Positions 10,542 to 23,548 of a stretch of DNA of 64,000 bases are shown in pieces; position 1 is the stretch's first letter; the number at the start of each line of letters is the position of its first letter. The DNA comes from Porpolomopsis calyptriformis (taxonomy: Eukaryota > Basidiomycota > Agaricomycetes > Agaricales > Hygrophoraceae). The DNA is taken from assembly GCA_951640195.1 (NCBI GenBank), contig OX621166.1, positions 1,170,501 to 1,234,500 of the forward strand, in the 5' to 3' direction. The translations under genes were made by a program, and so were the position numbers. The notes beneath the pieces are model-generated. The model was not told the origin of the DNA. It saw only the letters and a program-made list of their open reading frames with translations, and did no database searches.

Positions 10542-13253
10542 TCAGGACCATGTACTTGGGCCAAATATTTGCCCGGGGCTAAGCATATTAAACGGCAGGC
10601 CCATGGCATCTGCCGTGTTCTGCCAGATAGTGTTGCCCCACCAGTTGAGCGTGAACCCGCCTTTGGGATATTGGACGCAAAAGAAAATGACGATGAGACC
10701 GAGGCCGACGCCAGCATCGAGCCCGGCAGAGAGGATGTAGTTGTATCGCATCCACCACCTGAAGTGTCTCCTCCTCATGAAGAAGTTGAAGATGAACCCG
10801 ATCAGGGCCCACGAGGCGTAGTTGATCCCCGTCGCTGGTGGCATGAAGATGGCCCCGGCGAAGAAGACGGGGAGATTGACGTAGCGCCAGAGGGAGAGAG
10901 GGAAGCGTCTCGCGAGCCAGTAGAATGGGATGGGGGCGAGTGCGCCGGCGAGGAAGAACCAGAGGAGGGGAGAGTATCTGAAGAAGGTGTTAGAGGTGAG
11001 GGGGGGGAGGAGAGGTCAGAAAGAGGGACTCACGTTGCGCCCGAACTGAAGATTCGTTGGGGACCAATACCGCCCCAAATTAAAGACGCTGCAGCATACG
11101 TAATCGTGTTGGGACATATGAATGAGTTCGGTTGGGTCGGCGAGCAAAAGTCGACGATGTGTGCGAACATCCATTGTTGGGTGAGTGTTTGGACAAAGCA
11201 CATGACGAAGACGGCTGCGATCTGCACCACAAACATCGTCCGCGGCGGGATCTTCATGTAATGCCCAAGTTTAAGCTGGCCGGCAAACATCACGGCCTGT
11301 GTTGAGGTCGTGAATCCGACGGCCTTGAAGATCATATTAGCAACAGGCCGGCCGGGGAGGAGGTAGCCGCCCATGAGCTCGAACATGACTTCCAGACCGA
11401 TTTGTTGGTTCGTCATGGCGGCGATCATGGCGAGGGGAATGGAGAAGAGCATAGCGAGACCAAAGGCAAGGAGGGCGGCCCAGATAGGGAATTTTGTGGG
11501 GAATATCTCGATAGCGCTGATGAGGATGATTAAGGCGAGACTTCCTAGGAGGCCGTACCACCAGCCAGGTATTTCAGGGTATGCTTGCATCAAGCGCGAA
11601 TGAATATCGCGTTCATCTTTGAGAGTACTGTGGAACCGGCGTACGATGTCGCGGCGGAACCAGACTAGAAAAGTATCAGTGGAGATTCAGAGGAGAGAAA
11701 AAAACGCGTACGGAAAGTGTGGACGATAATAGCTGGGAAGGCGGCAAAGGATACACCGTACGATATAGCGCGGGCGGCGGACATAAAAAGAGGAGAATAG
11801 GCAACGTAGCTAGATTCGTCAAAGGCGTTGTTGGTGACGATTGCACTGGCGTTGTATGGATTACCAGTGTTGTCAAATATTTCAAAAGTCGAGATTGGCA
11901 TGAACTTGGAATAAAATGTGTTCGTGACTGGATGTGGTGAGCTGATGATGTGTTTGAAAGAGAGAAAGGACGTACAGAAGACGATGGGAGTGATGATCCA
12001 GAAGAAAAAGACCATTGAGGCTATCACATTAACTTCGACCCACCACTAAAAGAAGGTTGAGGGAAAGCGAGAATGGAGTGGTGATGGACTCACAGGAGTG
12101 ACTAATGGACTGCCGATGTAAGAGATCATGGACCAGTCAAAGGTGAGGAGACCCATTCCGAGACCGGTGGAAGTTCCGAAGAGAGCGTTAATAGTAGGAT
12201 TATAAGGGGCGATCCAGCAGGCCCAGTTGAAGACGCTCAGCGCTGTGAAGATGTAGCCGGGGAACCAGTACCAGACGAAACTACCGAGAAGGACGATGGC
12301 AAAGAACTTTTCACGGGAGACGTGTTGACGTTCGTGTTTTCCAAAGTTCTTGTGGAGAGTGTTGAAGAGTGCGGCGTTGACGAGTGCACCAGGCCAGATC
12401 ATGCTGGAGGGCCAGACGACGAACTGACGAAGAATGCCACCGAGTGAGTAACCGAGGATCTGGATTGAGAGAACGAGCATGATCTGGTAGCTGAAGTTGG
12501 GAGACTGATTATAGAAAACACGCTGTGTGGCGACGATATCGGTGGCGTATGCACCGTAGGAGGCGACATTGGCCATGACTGTGATGCATACGTGTTCTTT
12601 GACGTTGAACGGGCAGGGATTGAGTGACCAAACGCGACCGAAGGTACGGAATCGGGTGGTTGGGAGGATTTTCTCGAGAGCTTTGCCGAGAGGTAGAGCG
12701 GCAACTTGGGCAACAATGGCGGTTAAATATACAGAAGGGTCTGGTATGTAAAGTCAATAAAGTGCGAAGGGGGAAAAAGGACGAGAGCGACATCGGGTTG
12801 AAAAGACTTGGTTTAAACCGGAAATGAGGGCCGAGATGAGGAGACCCAAAAACCACATGCGAAAGGTGTTGACTGGCATGGTGGGATCGTCTACGCTGGC
12901 TACTGCGGCGCGTACTTCGGGATAGGGTGATTCGCTGGTGGGGGGGGGAGGATTAGGGTTGGAAAGAAAGAGAATAGAGAGATTTACTCGTCAAAGTCGA
13001 CGGCAGAGGATGTCCTTATGGACTCTGCCTTGGAAGCAAGGTGGCGGTCGGAACCATAATGAGAATCGGTACCAGCGTCGGAGGTAGCGTAAAGATAGCG
13101 AGAACCTTTCCGTTCAAGCTCGAAGTCGGAAAGGGGAGAAGCAGGTGCCAGGTCGAAGTTGGGGTCGTTGAGATGGTCCATATAATAGTCTACGTTCTGG
13201 GGAACGTCTGGGACACTGCGGGGGGTGATGGGTAATGAAGGGAGGTCGTCCAT
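10542..13253 (-). CDS. OPT-family oligopeptide transporter, 802 aa, 7 exons
   Basis: A membrane importer of tetra/pentapeptides or related small peptides, driven by protons. Exons: 13253-12988, 12934-12792, 12740-12094, 12045-11976, 11927-11712, 11664-11034, 10977-10542, all in frame. The N-terminal 90 residues are cytosolic and acidic, then comes the family start ESPYPEVRAAVASVDDPTMPVNTFRMWFLG, quoted here only as a location, residues about 88-117. Next is NQVFSTRYPSVYLTAIVAQ and about 14-16 hydrophobic segments. Other OPT blocks are FNWACWIAPYNPTINALFG, IPGWWYGLLG, and the C-terminal NWWGNTIWQNTADAMGLPF. The length fits fungal OPTs. No stop or frameshift was seen, so it should be functional. 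Confidence 0.94.
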
Positions 13254-13897
13254 GACGATGGAAAGCCAGAAGCTTGCTCGAGGCTTAAAAGGAGAGAGGG
13301 GGGGAGAGGGAAGAGGGGAAGAGCTATTGTCTGAGGATTCATAGACTTTTTTTTTTGTTTTTATTCGATGAGAGTAAACAATAGTAACTCGCGCATTGTT
13401 TCTTAACTCTCACATGACAGAATAATGAAGGTGGCGGTGAGCTGGAGGTGGCGGTGAGCTGGAAGCTTTGGAATACGGAATGATGAGAATGATGCCAGGG
13501 ATTGAATCAGAAAGGTATGAGTCAAGAGCTGGAGGAGAAGACATGGAGTGACCTGCTTTACTACTTTGTGACAACATCGCTACTCTCCGTCACTCACTCT
13601 GTCAAGCAGCTTAGCGCTAAGCTGTGGAGTTTGCTACACTTTTAGGCTGCAAAGTTAGCCACGCTACGTTAACGATAGTGAAAAAAGGACCCCAGGGTTA
13701 TGTTGTCAGGAATAGCTTGCATGACGCTTGAATAATACGGCTACGAACAATAATGTCATCTATTCATAGATGATATCAGATTGACTCACCTCAGTATGAC
13801 TCAATCTTTCGCACATAAAAAGCCAGTACTAACTAGCCAGTTCTTAAGTCACCCCTAGCGACGGCGTTACAAACACGAGCGACATCCAGTTCTACCA
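13254..13897. other. Divergent intergenic region (OPT and 13898 gene promoters)
   Basis: Apart from a T10 run near 13349 and a repeated GGAGGTGGCGGTGAGCTGGA unit near 13429-13460, nothing was recognised. The region should contain both promoters. Confidence 0.4.
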
Positions 13898-14498
13898 ATG
13901 GCTGCTCCTGTCGACTACCACAAAGACATTCGCGCTCACGAGCGCGATCGCCAACGCCGTCATAAACCTGTTCGAATCCCTTTTTTTCACACTCATACCT
14001 CATCTCACCCCTTCCTTTAGGCTGACATCAGAAAGAAATACAACTATCGTGTACCTCATCGGTACGGTCCTCCCACCTTCCGCGCCGAAAGGGAGAGAGA
14101 TGCCTTGTTAATGCAATCCGAAGCCGTCACCTGGACCGATAACCGGGGCAACGGCGAGGGCAGTGCTGACTGGGCTTGGGACGAAGCTGCCCTATGGACA
14201 CCTGCCCATGCTCGCCATGACCAACACCAAGTCGACCTTCTGCATATCGCCAAACCTGACCGCAAGAAACCCAGAGGTGATGATGCCTTCTCTCATCCCA
14301 AGCTTAGGATGCTCATACTCCAAAGGTCATACCAAGGATTTCGTGATGGTTTCACCTGCACCTCACGTAAGCTGCTTGGGTGACGAATTCGTACCAGACA
14401 CAGATGACTACCACGACGAGGATGATCTCGACTGGGAGCTCGTAAGCGAACACGCTTTCCATCTCCCCCGATCCTACGCCGCCGTCGCTCGTCCGTGA
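13898..14498 (+). CDS. Hypothetical protein, 172 aa
   Basis: Three exons (13898-13969, 14021-14276, 14308-14498) join in frame. The product is unknown. The N-terminal half is strongly charged and basic (RAHERDRQRRHKP, then ADIRKKYNYRVPHRYGPPTF). The middle is acidic and Trp-rich (GSADWAWDEAALW). The C-terminus holds an acidic run (DTDDYHDEDDLDWELV) and ends SYAAVARP. There are no membrane segments or signal peptide. Consistent splice phases over three exons argue for a real gene. Confidence 0.7.
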
Positions 14499-14531
14499 TT
14501 AGCATAACCTGTAAATTAATTAAATTAAATT

Positions 14532-14537
14532 CAAGTC
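14532..14537. promoter_or_regulatory. CACGTG motif upstream of the BRCT gene
   Basis: AAGTCACGTGAAT lies 56 bases before the ATG at 14593. It has the same flanks as the repeated motif between the NAD kinase and 8810 genes. Confidence 0.4.
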
Positions 14538-14592
14538 ACGTGAATTTACCATTCGTAAACAAACCACGACTCAAACCTCGAACGCGACTCTC

Positions 14593-17500
14593 ATGTCCAA
14601 TCCTAAGCGAACTCGTTCACAGCTCGCCTTACCAGACGTATTCCTCCACCTCCCCCTCGCTCGTTCCCCGTTAAAAGACGCTCGAACCGCCCTACGCAAT
14701 CAACCCCAACCCATCCTCAAAACACCACAACGCCATCCGTCCAAGCCGGCCCCAGACGATGCAGAAGAGTCCGAAGACGAGATTCTCTTGTCCCCACGCA
14801 AGAAACTCAAGTCTACGTACGATCCGAACGCGATCACCACCTCGCTTCTGAGCATCAAGCGAACCTCTTCTCCATTCGATGATCTCTGCACCCCTACACA
14901 CACCCAAACTCCAGGCCCAGATCGGAAGCGCCCTCGTCACGCCGATCCTCCCAGCGATACCGAGAATACCCTCCTCCAAATTCATCCCACACCCTCACGT
15001 CTCTTCTCCGCCCCGAGTCTCAGTGGGAAGACTCCGCCTCATTCTGCCACCCCTTCTCCTTCCTCCAAAAACCGAATCTTGTCGTTGGAATTTGGAACAG
15101 GAGACACAACCAAGTTGTACAATGCAGTCTCGACTGGAGATGGCTCCGATCGGAACCTGGACCTCATATTGCCTTCGAGTCCCGCACGGCAAGCCGATCC
15201 CAGGGTGAATTCACCACTTCCATCACGTGTTGAAACCTCTCAAGCACCGGCTGATGATGCTGGAGCCTCTGCCCAGCCCTCAGCGAACACAGGGGGGGAT
15301 CGGACGCCCGTCGAGGTCGAAATGCGCTATAACGAAGGCATGAACGTTTGTTCTATTCCTTCTGATACCCCTCCACCTCCCTTCCCTCCTCCACCCGCTA
15401 CCCCTGCCGATATTCCTACATTCACACCATTGTCCCCGCTGACACCACTTCCGCCAACACCGCATCCCGCCGCAACCAAGATACCACGGATACCATCGAA
15501 TCTCCAGAATAACATTACGGCGGAAGCAACGGTGTGTTCCTCTCTGTAACTCTCGTGTATGGTTTACGCTCAACTGATATTGACAGGAGTCCGAGGTAGG
15601 ATTCAAGCCCCATATAGAACCCCCAGCCACGGCTCTACCCCCAGGAAAGCCGCCTTCAGTACCTGCTTCCTCTAACCTCCCGCGATCATCATCTATCACA
15701 CAACGTATTCAGCCATCTAGCAAGGTCTCGTCTATATCGTTGGCCAAGGCCCTTGGCCCCAAAACAGCTGCGAAAACTTTTGCCGCTCCAGGTGGGGGGA
15801 GGGCAACCATCGCGGAAATGTTGGGGGCAACGGTCATCCCAAAGAGTAACAAAACCGATGCTAGTGATACGTCTGTTGTCGTACCTGGACAACAGAAGGA
15901 GAAGATCAAGGCAAAGATGAAGATGAAAGAGAAAACTAATACTTCTCTGTTTTCCTTTAGCGTAGGGGGAACCACGAAAGTTGGGGTGGTAACGAGGAGT
16001 GTCCCGGTGAAGAAGTGGAAGGGAAAGGCTAATGGTGGGGCAGGGAAATTCGGTTCAGGTGTGTTAATGGTGTCGTGGTCAGCCTGATGAGCGTTAATAG
16101 TTTCTTTCGGGTAGGGAGTACGGGTGGTACTACCCGGAACGCTACTTCCCTAGCAGGGCCGAGTGAAGCGAACAGCGCAATGCCCGCGAAAAAGTCGTTA
16201 TCGTTTTCGTTTGCAGGACCCACAGCTAGTTCTATTGCCAAGTCCTCAACCAATGCGGCGAATGCCCTCGTTTCCAGCTCGACCGTGAATACAAAACCCA
16301 CAAACCCCCCTACGAAAGCCTCGCCGGTAAAACAAAAGTCAGGAAGTGTACATGTACCTATAGACACACCAGCGAATTCTGTCTTCCTCTCTAATTCGAA
16401 TTCGACCTCTACCACGGTGTCCCTGACGACAAAAAGGCCCACCGGAAACGTCACATCACCCACAAAGTCCTCACTTGCACGCGCCGTGTCCACGATCCTC
16501 CCCGCCACCCCGTCCAAATCAAAATACCGCCCTATGGTTCCCCCACGTGGTCCAACATCATTGTCGACGCTGGCGAGCGCACTGGAAAAGTTGGCGATGC
16601 CCCCGCCTCCTCGGCCGAATACGGTTGCGGCCGCTCGAAGGCCGAGCACCAGTATGGGTTTCAATCGGGATTTGGATGAAGAGGGTAGTGATGGAATGGT
16701 GGCGGGACGTGCGGCGGATGATGGGGCTATCGGAAGGTCGTCGGGTTCCGGGGTGGAGAGGGATGTTATCATTGGTTCTGAGTCGGTAAACGATCCCGTT
16801 CCATCCGCCGCCGTCGAGAATGGGACCGAGAATGCTGTGGGCCCGACGACAATGGTGGCTTCTACATCGTCTGGTCCCAGTGGCCCGACGACTTCTGCTG
16901 GAGAGACCACAGGGGAGGAGACGAGTGCGAGATCATGGATGGTAGTCGGAAGTTCGCGTGGCTTGGTGCGGACGGGGTCTGCTGGTGCGATGAAACAGCG
17001 GACGCTTGTGGGTGGAGGCCGGCGGGGTATCGCAGGTTCTATGAGGTTGGGGATGGGGAGGGTAGCACTGAAGGTCAGTAGGAAGACGAGCTTGCCGAGT
17101 GTGATGGATAGCCCTGTGAAAGGTGGTGGTAGTGTCAGGGATGTAGAGGTGGATGATGACAAGGAGGAAGTTGATGTGGAACGGTGCGGACAACGGCGAG
17201 ATGAGGAAGTCTTTATGGATACAGCTAGCGAAGAGATTGGCACAGGCACTCAGATGAAGGAAAGAGAAAAGTCGAAGGATACGTGGAAGAATGTATCGTG
17301 GAGAGCATCGCTCGCATCGCAGGCGCTCTCTCAGTCTTTATACGCGCTGCCACCCAAAACCGGTCCGGGACTAATGGACCCGCCAGGGACAACTGCTGAA
17401 AAGCCGGCGGACGGCGGTACGGCTGATAGCCAATCGAACATGCCTTCAGCTGTGAGCAAGACCTCAGGATCTGTTTCTCATATGGGGCTGCGATCGAGTG

Positions 17501-18269
17501 CGCGTCTTGCAATGGCAGGAGCAAGAAGCGTCCCTGGTGCATTGAGTAAGGTGAAGGGAGGCGAAGGAGGGCATGTATCCTCTGGGAAGAAGGGCGCTAA
17601 AGAGGGATCGCTGGGGGTGATGAAGGATTGTACGATATTTGTTGACGTCAGGACCGATGATGGTGATGATGCGGGTGATTTGTTTGTGCAGATGTTGAAG
17701 GGTTTGGGAGCGAGGGTGAATAATGACGCGCACGCTACTCCCGCTGATCGAGGCTTACGTTGTCTTTCTTCCCAGATCTTGACGCGTGTGGGACAGACAT
17801 GCACGCATATAGTCTACAAGAATGGATTGGCGAGTACATTAACGCGATATAGGTATGCATTATTACTTCTTATCGTCGCTGGTTGACGGAAGTGAACATG
17901 GTAGACTGTTGAACGAGCCGAGGCCTGTTGTTGTCGGCATCGCGTGGGTTGTGGAATGTGTTGAGCAACGAAAATGCGTGGAGGCGGACAAGTTCAGGAT
18001 TGATTTGGACGGTGAGAACGTTGCTGGTGGTAATAAGGTGGGTTTTTTTATTGTTGTTGGGAGGGCGTGGTGTTGAAGCAACATCTTAGCGGCGACGTTC
18101 AATGCTTCCAAAACATATTCCAACAACGTTAGAATCTCGTCCGGGTGATCTAGGAGCGCGAAGTACACTGCATGGTGGGGATCAATCAATAGATGGCTCT
18201 TCTTGTGAGCATCCCATTTCGAGTGGAAATGTTCCCTCTTCTGATGGTTCCTTTTCCTTCCAGCAATGA
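14593..18269 (+). CDS. BRCT-domain protein, microcephalin-like, 1153 aa
   Basis: Five exons keep the frame: 14593-15531, 15587-16058, 16115-17852, 17905-18037, 18090-18269. About 900 residues are disordered, rich in Ser, Pro and Thr, with many SP/TP sites (possible CDK sites) and basic KR patches. Near residue 960 begins a BRCT domain: DCTIFVDVRTDDGDDAGDLF, LKGLGARV, VGQTCTHIVYKNG, TLTRYR, and VVVGIAWVVECVEQRK with the conserved Trp. After it comes RRRSMLPK, then a Ser-rich tail. The order of BRCT followed by a short basic RRSMLPK box is how I remember fungal MCPH1-like proteins, so a role in chromosome condensation or DNA damage signalling is inferred. A long antisense ORF over 16029-17249 is a shadow. 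Confidence 0.82.
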
Positions 18270-18411
18270 TGATTGATGATGACCTCCCACCCTTAGAGAA
18301 GGCGAGGATGAGAAGGATGATGCTTGGTACGCAATAATATTTCAACGATTTTAAGTGCCACATTTTTTTATTTACCTCTATTTGTTGTAACGGAATTTAA
18401 TTTAATACGGT

Positions 18412-18417
18412 CACGTG
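18412..18417. promoter_or_regulatory. CACGTG motif upstream of the Bud4-like gene
   Basis: GGTCACGTGACT, a 10 bp palindrome, lies 64 bases before the chosen ATG at 18481. A GTG inside it should not be taken as a start codon. Confidence 0.4.
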
Positions 18418-18480
18418 ACTATACGCGTGTTGAATGTTCGGAATTTTATTCCCACGACGCCCGTCAATGCAACGCATACG

Positions 18481-21400
18481 ATGAAGTATACGGCGACGTC
18501 GACGACCTCAACGACGGCAGGGGCGGGGGCGGCCGTGGCGGGGGGCCCCCTTCGTGAAAGATTGCTCTCCAATGCATCCGATCCAATCAAGTCCTCAATA
18601 CTCCGCGAATCAGGTCACGGCTGGAATCCTACTCCTTCCCCTCCGTCCACCACTCCGCTTCGGATAGCAAAACGTGACCTTCCCTCTGCACTTTCACGCC
18701 GCACTTCGTCTAGCTATAAACATGTTCGAAATAACCAATTAGTATCGAACTCGCCCTTCAAGTCCCTTATCCCAACTCCCTCAGCGACGCCCCTTCCTTC
18801 TGTCACTCGTCGTGTATCTGGTGAGAAACGGCCTCGTCCAAACTCAATGGCAGAACAATCTGAGAATGAACGGCCATTTCCATACAAGCGGGAACGCCGT
18901 CAGTCAAAGGGATTTCAGAATCTTATGCATAAAGAGGTTGTCACGAAGAGTCCGTTCAAGGCTGCCCCGAGCCATGAACGCGACCTCCCGCAAACACCAC
19001 CCAAGCAGACACCCGGTAGTCCTTTTGCAAGAGGATCCACCCCCACGTTCACCGCGCCAACTTCACCCGAATCGAAACCCAACCAAACTCGCTCTCTGGA
19101 AACCCGCATTCCCGCGCGCCCGTCCCCCACCCGCTCCTCACTCGTGTCCCGTAGAATGCACGGCCCTCGTGCTTCCGGGTCTGCGAGAGATGGATTCGGA
19201 GGCAGGAGGGCGAGGAGAAAAACAGTCACCTTCCATGAGGAATGTGATGTCGTTGAGTTTGAACCGGAAGAAGAGGAGACGGAAAGTGATGCCGCGATTG
19301 AGGACGACCAGGAGGACGAGTCACAGTCCTTTGAAGGGAATGGTCGTCATGAGGAAGAACATGATGAGGAACCTGATGATTCATACGAAGGGGTTCCTTT
19401 GGACGCGGAGCGCTCCTTCAGCCTTGAATCCATTTTGCATGCTACCAGATCCCCGTCTCATTCTGAAGACGGACGTGCACCCAAGTCCCCACCTACTTCT
19501 ACCTTTCCGTTTCCCTCCCCTACAACCATCCCATCAAGGCGGCCGCCTACACCTCCCAAATCATCTTCACAGCCGGCGTCTGCGGAGAGCAAGATATTTG
19601 ATGAATTGTGCGAAGATCAGCAGGACGTTTCATACCACGACATCTTACTCGATGACAACGTCGAGACTGTGCAATCTATTCTCACGCAGTCGACTCCACC
19701 CTTTACACCTCTCCGTTCGCATCCCGTCTCCTCAGAAAGGAAATCTCCCCTCCGGAAACCCACTTACGCGGAACGCGCTCAAACGACTCCCGAAACGACA
19801 GATGCAGAGCTGAGCATTAGACAAGATGCGGAGAAACTTCCATCATGTCCTACCCTTGTTAATGGGAGGACGAAGGTTAATACTGTGCATGTTGAGAACG
19901 AGCTGGTTACGAAACTTGGATTGGCAGTTTTGTGCGATCAGAGTACGTTCTTTGTGTCCTCACTGACGTGGTAGTTTTCTATCAGGCTAATATCGGTTGA
20001 ATACCTGCAGATGACCCTTTTGCGATCGAAGAACTTAATGACGACCGTCACATGTTACCGCAACTGAAGGATGAACCGTTGCTGGATCTTTCCTTCCTAT
20101 CTCGCTCGGGGGATTCGATCGACCCACCGAACATGTCTTTAGAACACTCAGAGGTGTCCGTTGAGGGAATGGGCGTTGATGAAGGTGCCATCGCGGATAT
20201 CGTAGCTCCTTCGGGAGAAGATACCAGTTTTTCCTCGTGCGAGTCTCGGGGTGAGTCTTTCGCTTTTACAGATAGATCGTCCGTTGATAGACTGGTTCAT
20301 ACAGATTTTGTTACCGATGATATCCCACTATCACAGAGTGCGGCGGGTCTTCCCCCTCGTGCCGGGTCACCTGTGGTCCACATTCCGAGTACGCCTTCAT
20401 CCCGTAACAGTCAGGAGAGTAACGGAAGCCGGCCAAGAATTAGCAGAGAAGAAGTGCAACGCCGGTTGATGGGGAAGAGAGACAACGAAGGGGAGGGGAG
20501 CAAGGGTGAGAGGGCGAAGGAAAAAGTGAACGAGATGAGAGAAAGGGATCATGAGGAGAGGGAGAGGACCAGTACGTCCATGTCGGTCACGACTGACGGC
20601 AGTGCGGAAGCCGCTACGATCGAGAGGGTGGAGAGGAGGGTCGTGGGGATGATACAAGAACGACCCTCAACTGTTCTCGGTTCACTCTCTCCTGGGCCGA
20701 GCCTCAATTTCGATTTCGGGAGCAAGTTTGGACGAGGACTGGACCTGAGCCTGGGAAGTGAGTTTGTATCGGAGACCGGTGTGCGTATGGAGGTATCTCA
20801 GCTAGACGTCGATATGGATATGCGATCGGCGCTTGATCGGCTCATGGATGACGTTGCGGGTAATTCTAGCATGAGCCAACAGAGAATACTCGAGACGCCG
20901 GACGATTCGGTGGGGACCAGTCGCGAAGATTCCATGGTTATTGAAGAGGAGGAAGTGATGTCCAAGCCCCTCCCTCGACCTGTCGAACGCGCTGCTACTG
21001 ACTCCGCTCTGCTGCCTGGGCATGGGTTCGTCAGTCCTGTGGTTAGTCGAAACGTGAGCGTTTCGTCCATCCCGCCCCCTCTGCCGCCTAAGGACGCGAT
21101 TCGGATTCGCGAAGAACTGATACTTGAAAAGAGGAGAGAAGCCAGACAGAGAGAGGAGGATGAGAGTGTGGGCTACTATACACCCCCAAAGCATAGACTA
21201 GGTCCCCCGCGATTGCCCGGGAATACCCTTGCCGTTATGGGCGGGGGACCTACCAGGAGGAGGAGTATGAGTACGGGGGATTTAGAGGAGTTGGATGATG
21301 CCACGAAGAGGAGGGGTGTTATGAGAGGGGGCAGCGACGGGTTGTTGGATATCGGAACGTTTGCCGCTGAGGAGGATCCACTTGCGGATAGTATCGATCG

Positions 21401-23102
21401 CGAGTTGAGGAAGTTGGAAAATCCGAGGAGGAGTGTAAGACCCCTTGTTGACCTCAGTATTTGAAGAGTGCTAATTTTTCCGTCTCGTAGCAATATCTTG
21501 TCCGAGAACGGGAAGAGACGATATACGCATCCTCTGATTCGGATAGGATTTCCCATATGGATATTGCTGGTGATGTCGACGCGGGGAAAGCTTGGCGGAT
21601 GGTTCGGAGGCCATCAGATATGGTTAGCTCGGCCTAACCCTCATCTCAGTATTGTTTATTCACCGTTCTCTGTGACAGAACGAGTACTCGAAACAGATCA
21701 AGGCCTTCCGGGCAGAAGAAAGGCCTGGAAAAGCACATGGCAAAGTATTCGTAAAGGGTAAGTATTGAGGCTTGTTATATTGAACGCTACTGATATTAAT
21801 CGACTTTGTAGTGTTGGGTTTGAAGGCTATGAATGTTCCAATACCGCAGTGTTCGACAATGGTCACATGCACCTTGAACAACGGGATACATTTTGTTACC
21901 ACTCCAGAGAGCCGTTTTGGAAAAGACTGTCGAATAGAGCAGGAATTTGAACTGTATGGGCATTCCTTACTACTCTTTCTGGGCTCGATTTACCTTTTAC
22001 CAGGATCGAGCACAACAAGCTTGAATTCACGCTGACTCTCAAGATTCGCCGCGATCCCCATATCATTGCCCAATTCAAAGCTGTCAGTCATGCTCCGCCA
22101 ATCCCCCCACGTGTTTTGCCTGCGCCATCCAGGGGTGGAGTGCGAAGCTTCTTCATGTCCTCTCCCAAAAAACCTTGGAAGGAAAAAACTTCGGCTTCTC
22201 AGCAAGTGCAACAACTGCCAGAGAATCTTGCTCGGTATCTTAAGCCAGACGGAACCCTGGCTCGCGCTTTCATATCCTTCAAGGATATCACACATCGGTG
22301 CGACTCGAAACTGTTCGAGACGACATATCCGTTGATCGGACAGAAAGTCGAGGCCGGGAATTCTATGTCGACCTTGCAAGTGGGGGAGATCGTGTTGCAA
22401 ATATTCAGGTTGCCACCTTTACCTGGCATTCCACCTGACCAGCTACCGCAGAGCTTGGAGGAGTGTCATCGGGGGTTAAGACATGTTAACTGGCACAAGG
22501 TCACGTACTTTGAAGGGACATTGACCCAGAATGGGGGCGACTGTACGGTCAGTTAGATTTCCTTTTCATATAGAAAACGCACATTGATCCTGCTTGTTGC
22601 CTTTCATTAGTCGTGGAGACGTCGACAACTGCGTGTCATTGGTGCAAATCTCATTGCGTTCAACGACGTGACGAGAAAGGCAACGGCTACTATCGACCTT
22701 AAAAAGGCTATTGCCGTGGAGGACGAGCAAGACAAGCGAACGAATCTGCTTAGTCCGGCGTCTGAGACAACTTCACGCGGTCGATATATCGACGAGTACG
22801 AAAGTCTTTATGGCGTCGAACGGTCCTTCCGTTTGATCTTCCCGCACGAGGAAGAAATTATCTTTTTTGCTGATACAGACAGCGAAAAGGCCAAATGGTA
22901 AGTACCTGTCCTTGGCTGACCGTTCTTTATTGGAAAGTGAATACCTCTCTGCATTAGGCTGGGAGTATTTCGCGCACTTGTGGGGCACGTTCCGCCTCAT
23001 CCACTCTGGGCTGAGCTTCTCTGGCAGCAACAGGAAGAAATTGCAAAGCGGGGCAAGAATGTGGCTTCCCGACCCCTAATGCCACCCTCATCTTCGTCCT
23101 GA
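18481..23102 (+). CDS. Bud4/anillin-like septation protein with PH domain, 1404 aa
   Basis: This is a cytokinesis scaffold that links septins and membrane at the division site. Eight exons close in frame: 18481-19942, 20011-21434, 21491-21622, 21679-21757, 21812-21953, 22004-22547, 22611-22897, 22958-23102. The first 960 residues are disordered, rich in SP/TP and acidic runs (VEFEPEEEETESD). The C-terminal 440 residues carry the anillin-type region (GKVFVKVLGLKAMNVPIPQ, CTLNNGIHFVTTPESRFG, IEHNKLEFTLTLKI, PENLARYLKPDGTLARAF) and a PH domain (VTYFEGTLTQNGGDCTSWRRR through EIIFFADTDSEKAKWLGVF, with the PH C-terminal helix Trp). The same domain set is found in Bud4 and S. pombe Mid2. The start is the first ATG; an upstream GTG is not used. 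Confidence 0.88.
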
Positions 23103-23548
23103 ATTTCCAGTTGAGTTAAGCGCATGCTGTATATGAACATTCTCTTAACCTCTTTCAAACTCCTGTTTCTTTTCTTTTTTTTCTACACGATCGAGAGTCC
23201 TTTCATGGTTCTTGTCTCTCGTTTTTAGATAACTCTCGCCTCCTCTGTATTTTGCTAGTCATATCATATATATCAGCACATGGTGCAAAGGCGAACACTT
23301 CGGGGCATCACCGTCAATAAAATCGACGGGGTGATGACTTGTATCTCGTCCAGCAAGCTTTTTCAGTCGAGACCCTCATCGAAACACGTAACCAAGCCAG
23401 GGCTGTGCTGTTTGAAATGGAACGAGGGGAAGATCAGACCATCATCAGCGGCGTATTTGTGACACTGCCACCGGTCGTCATATATAGCGCTGTCCGCCAA
23501 AATGGTTCCTTGCCTAGTCGCCTCCACCCATCCCTTCGCATTTGAATC
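23103..23548. other. Intergenic region
   Basis: It begins with the T-rich 3' region of the Bud4-like gene (T runs near 23165-23182) and ends with the promoter of the secreted-protein gene. No gene was recognised. Confidence 0.4.

Noticed and set aside
10364..11261. ORFs on plus across the OPT gene (for example 10569-11261).
   Set aside because: Shadows of the OPT coding sequence.
16029..17249. 406-codon minus-strand ORF.
   Set aside because: It lies antisense to the third exon of the BRCT gene and mirrors its GC-rich codon bias; no domain.
18415..18480. GTG start for the Bud4-like gene.
   Set aside because: The GTG is part of a CACGTG palindrome; the ATG at 18481 is the first normal start.
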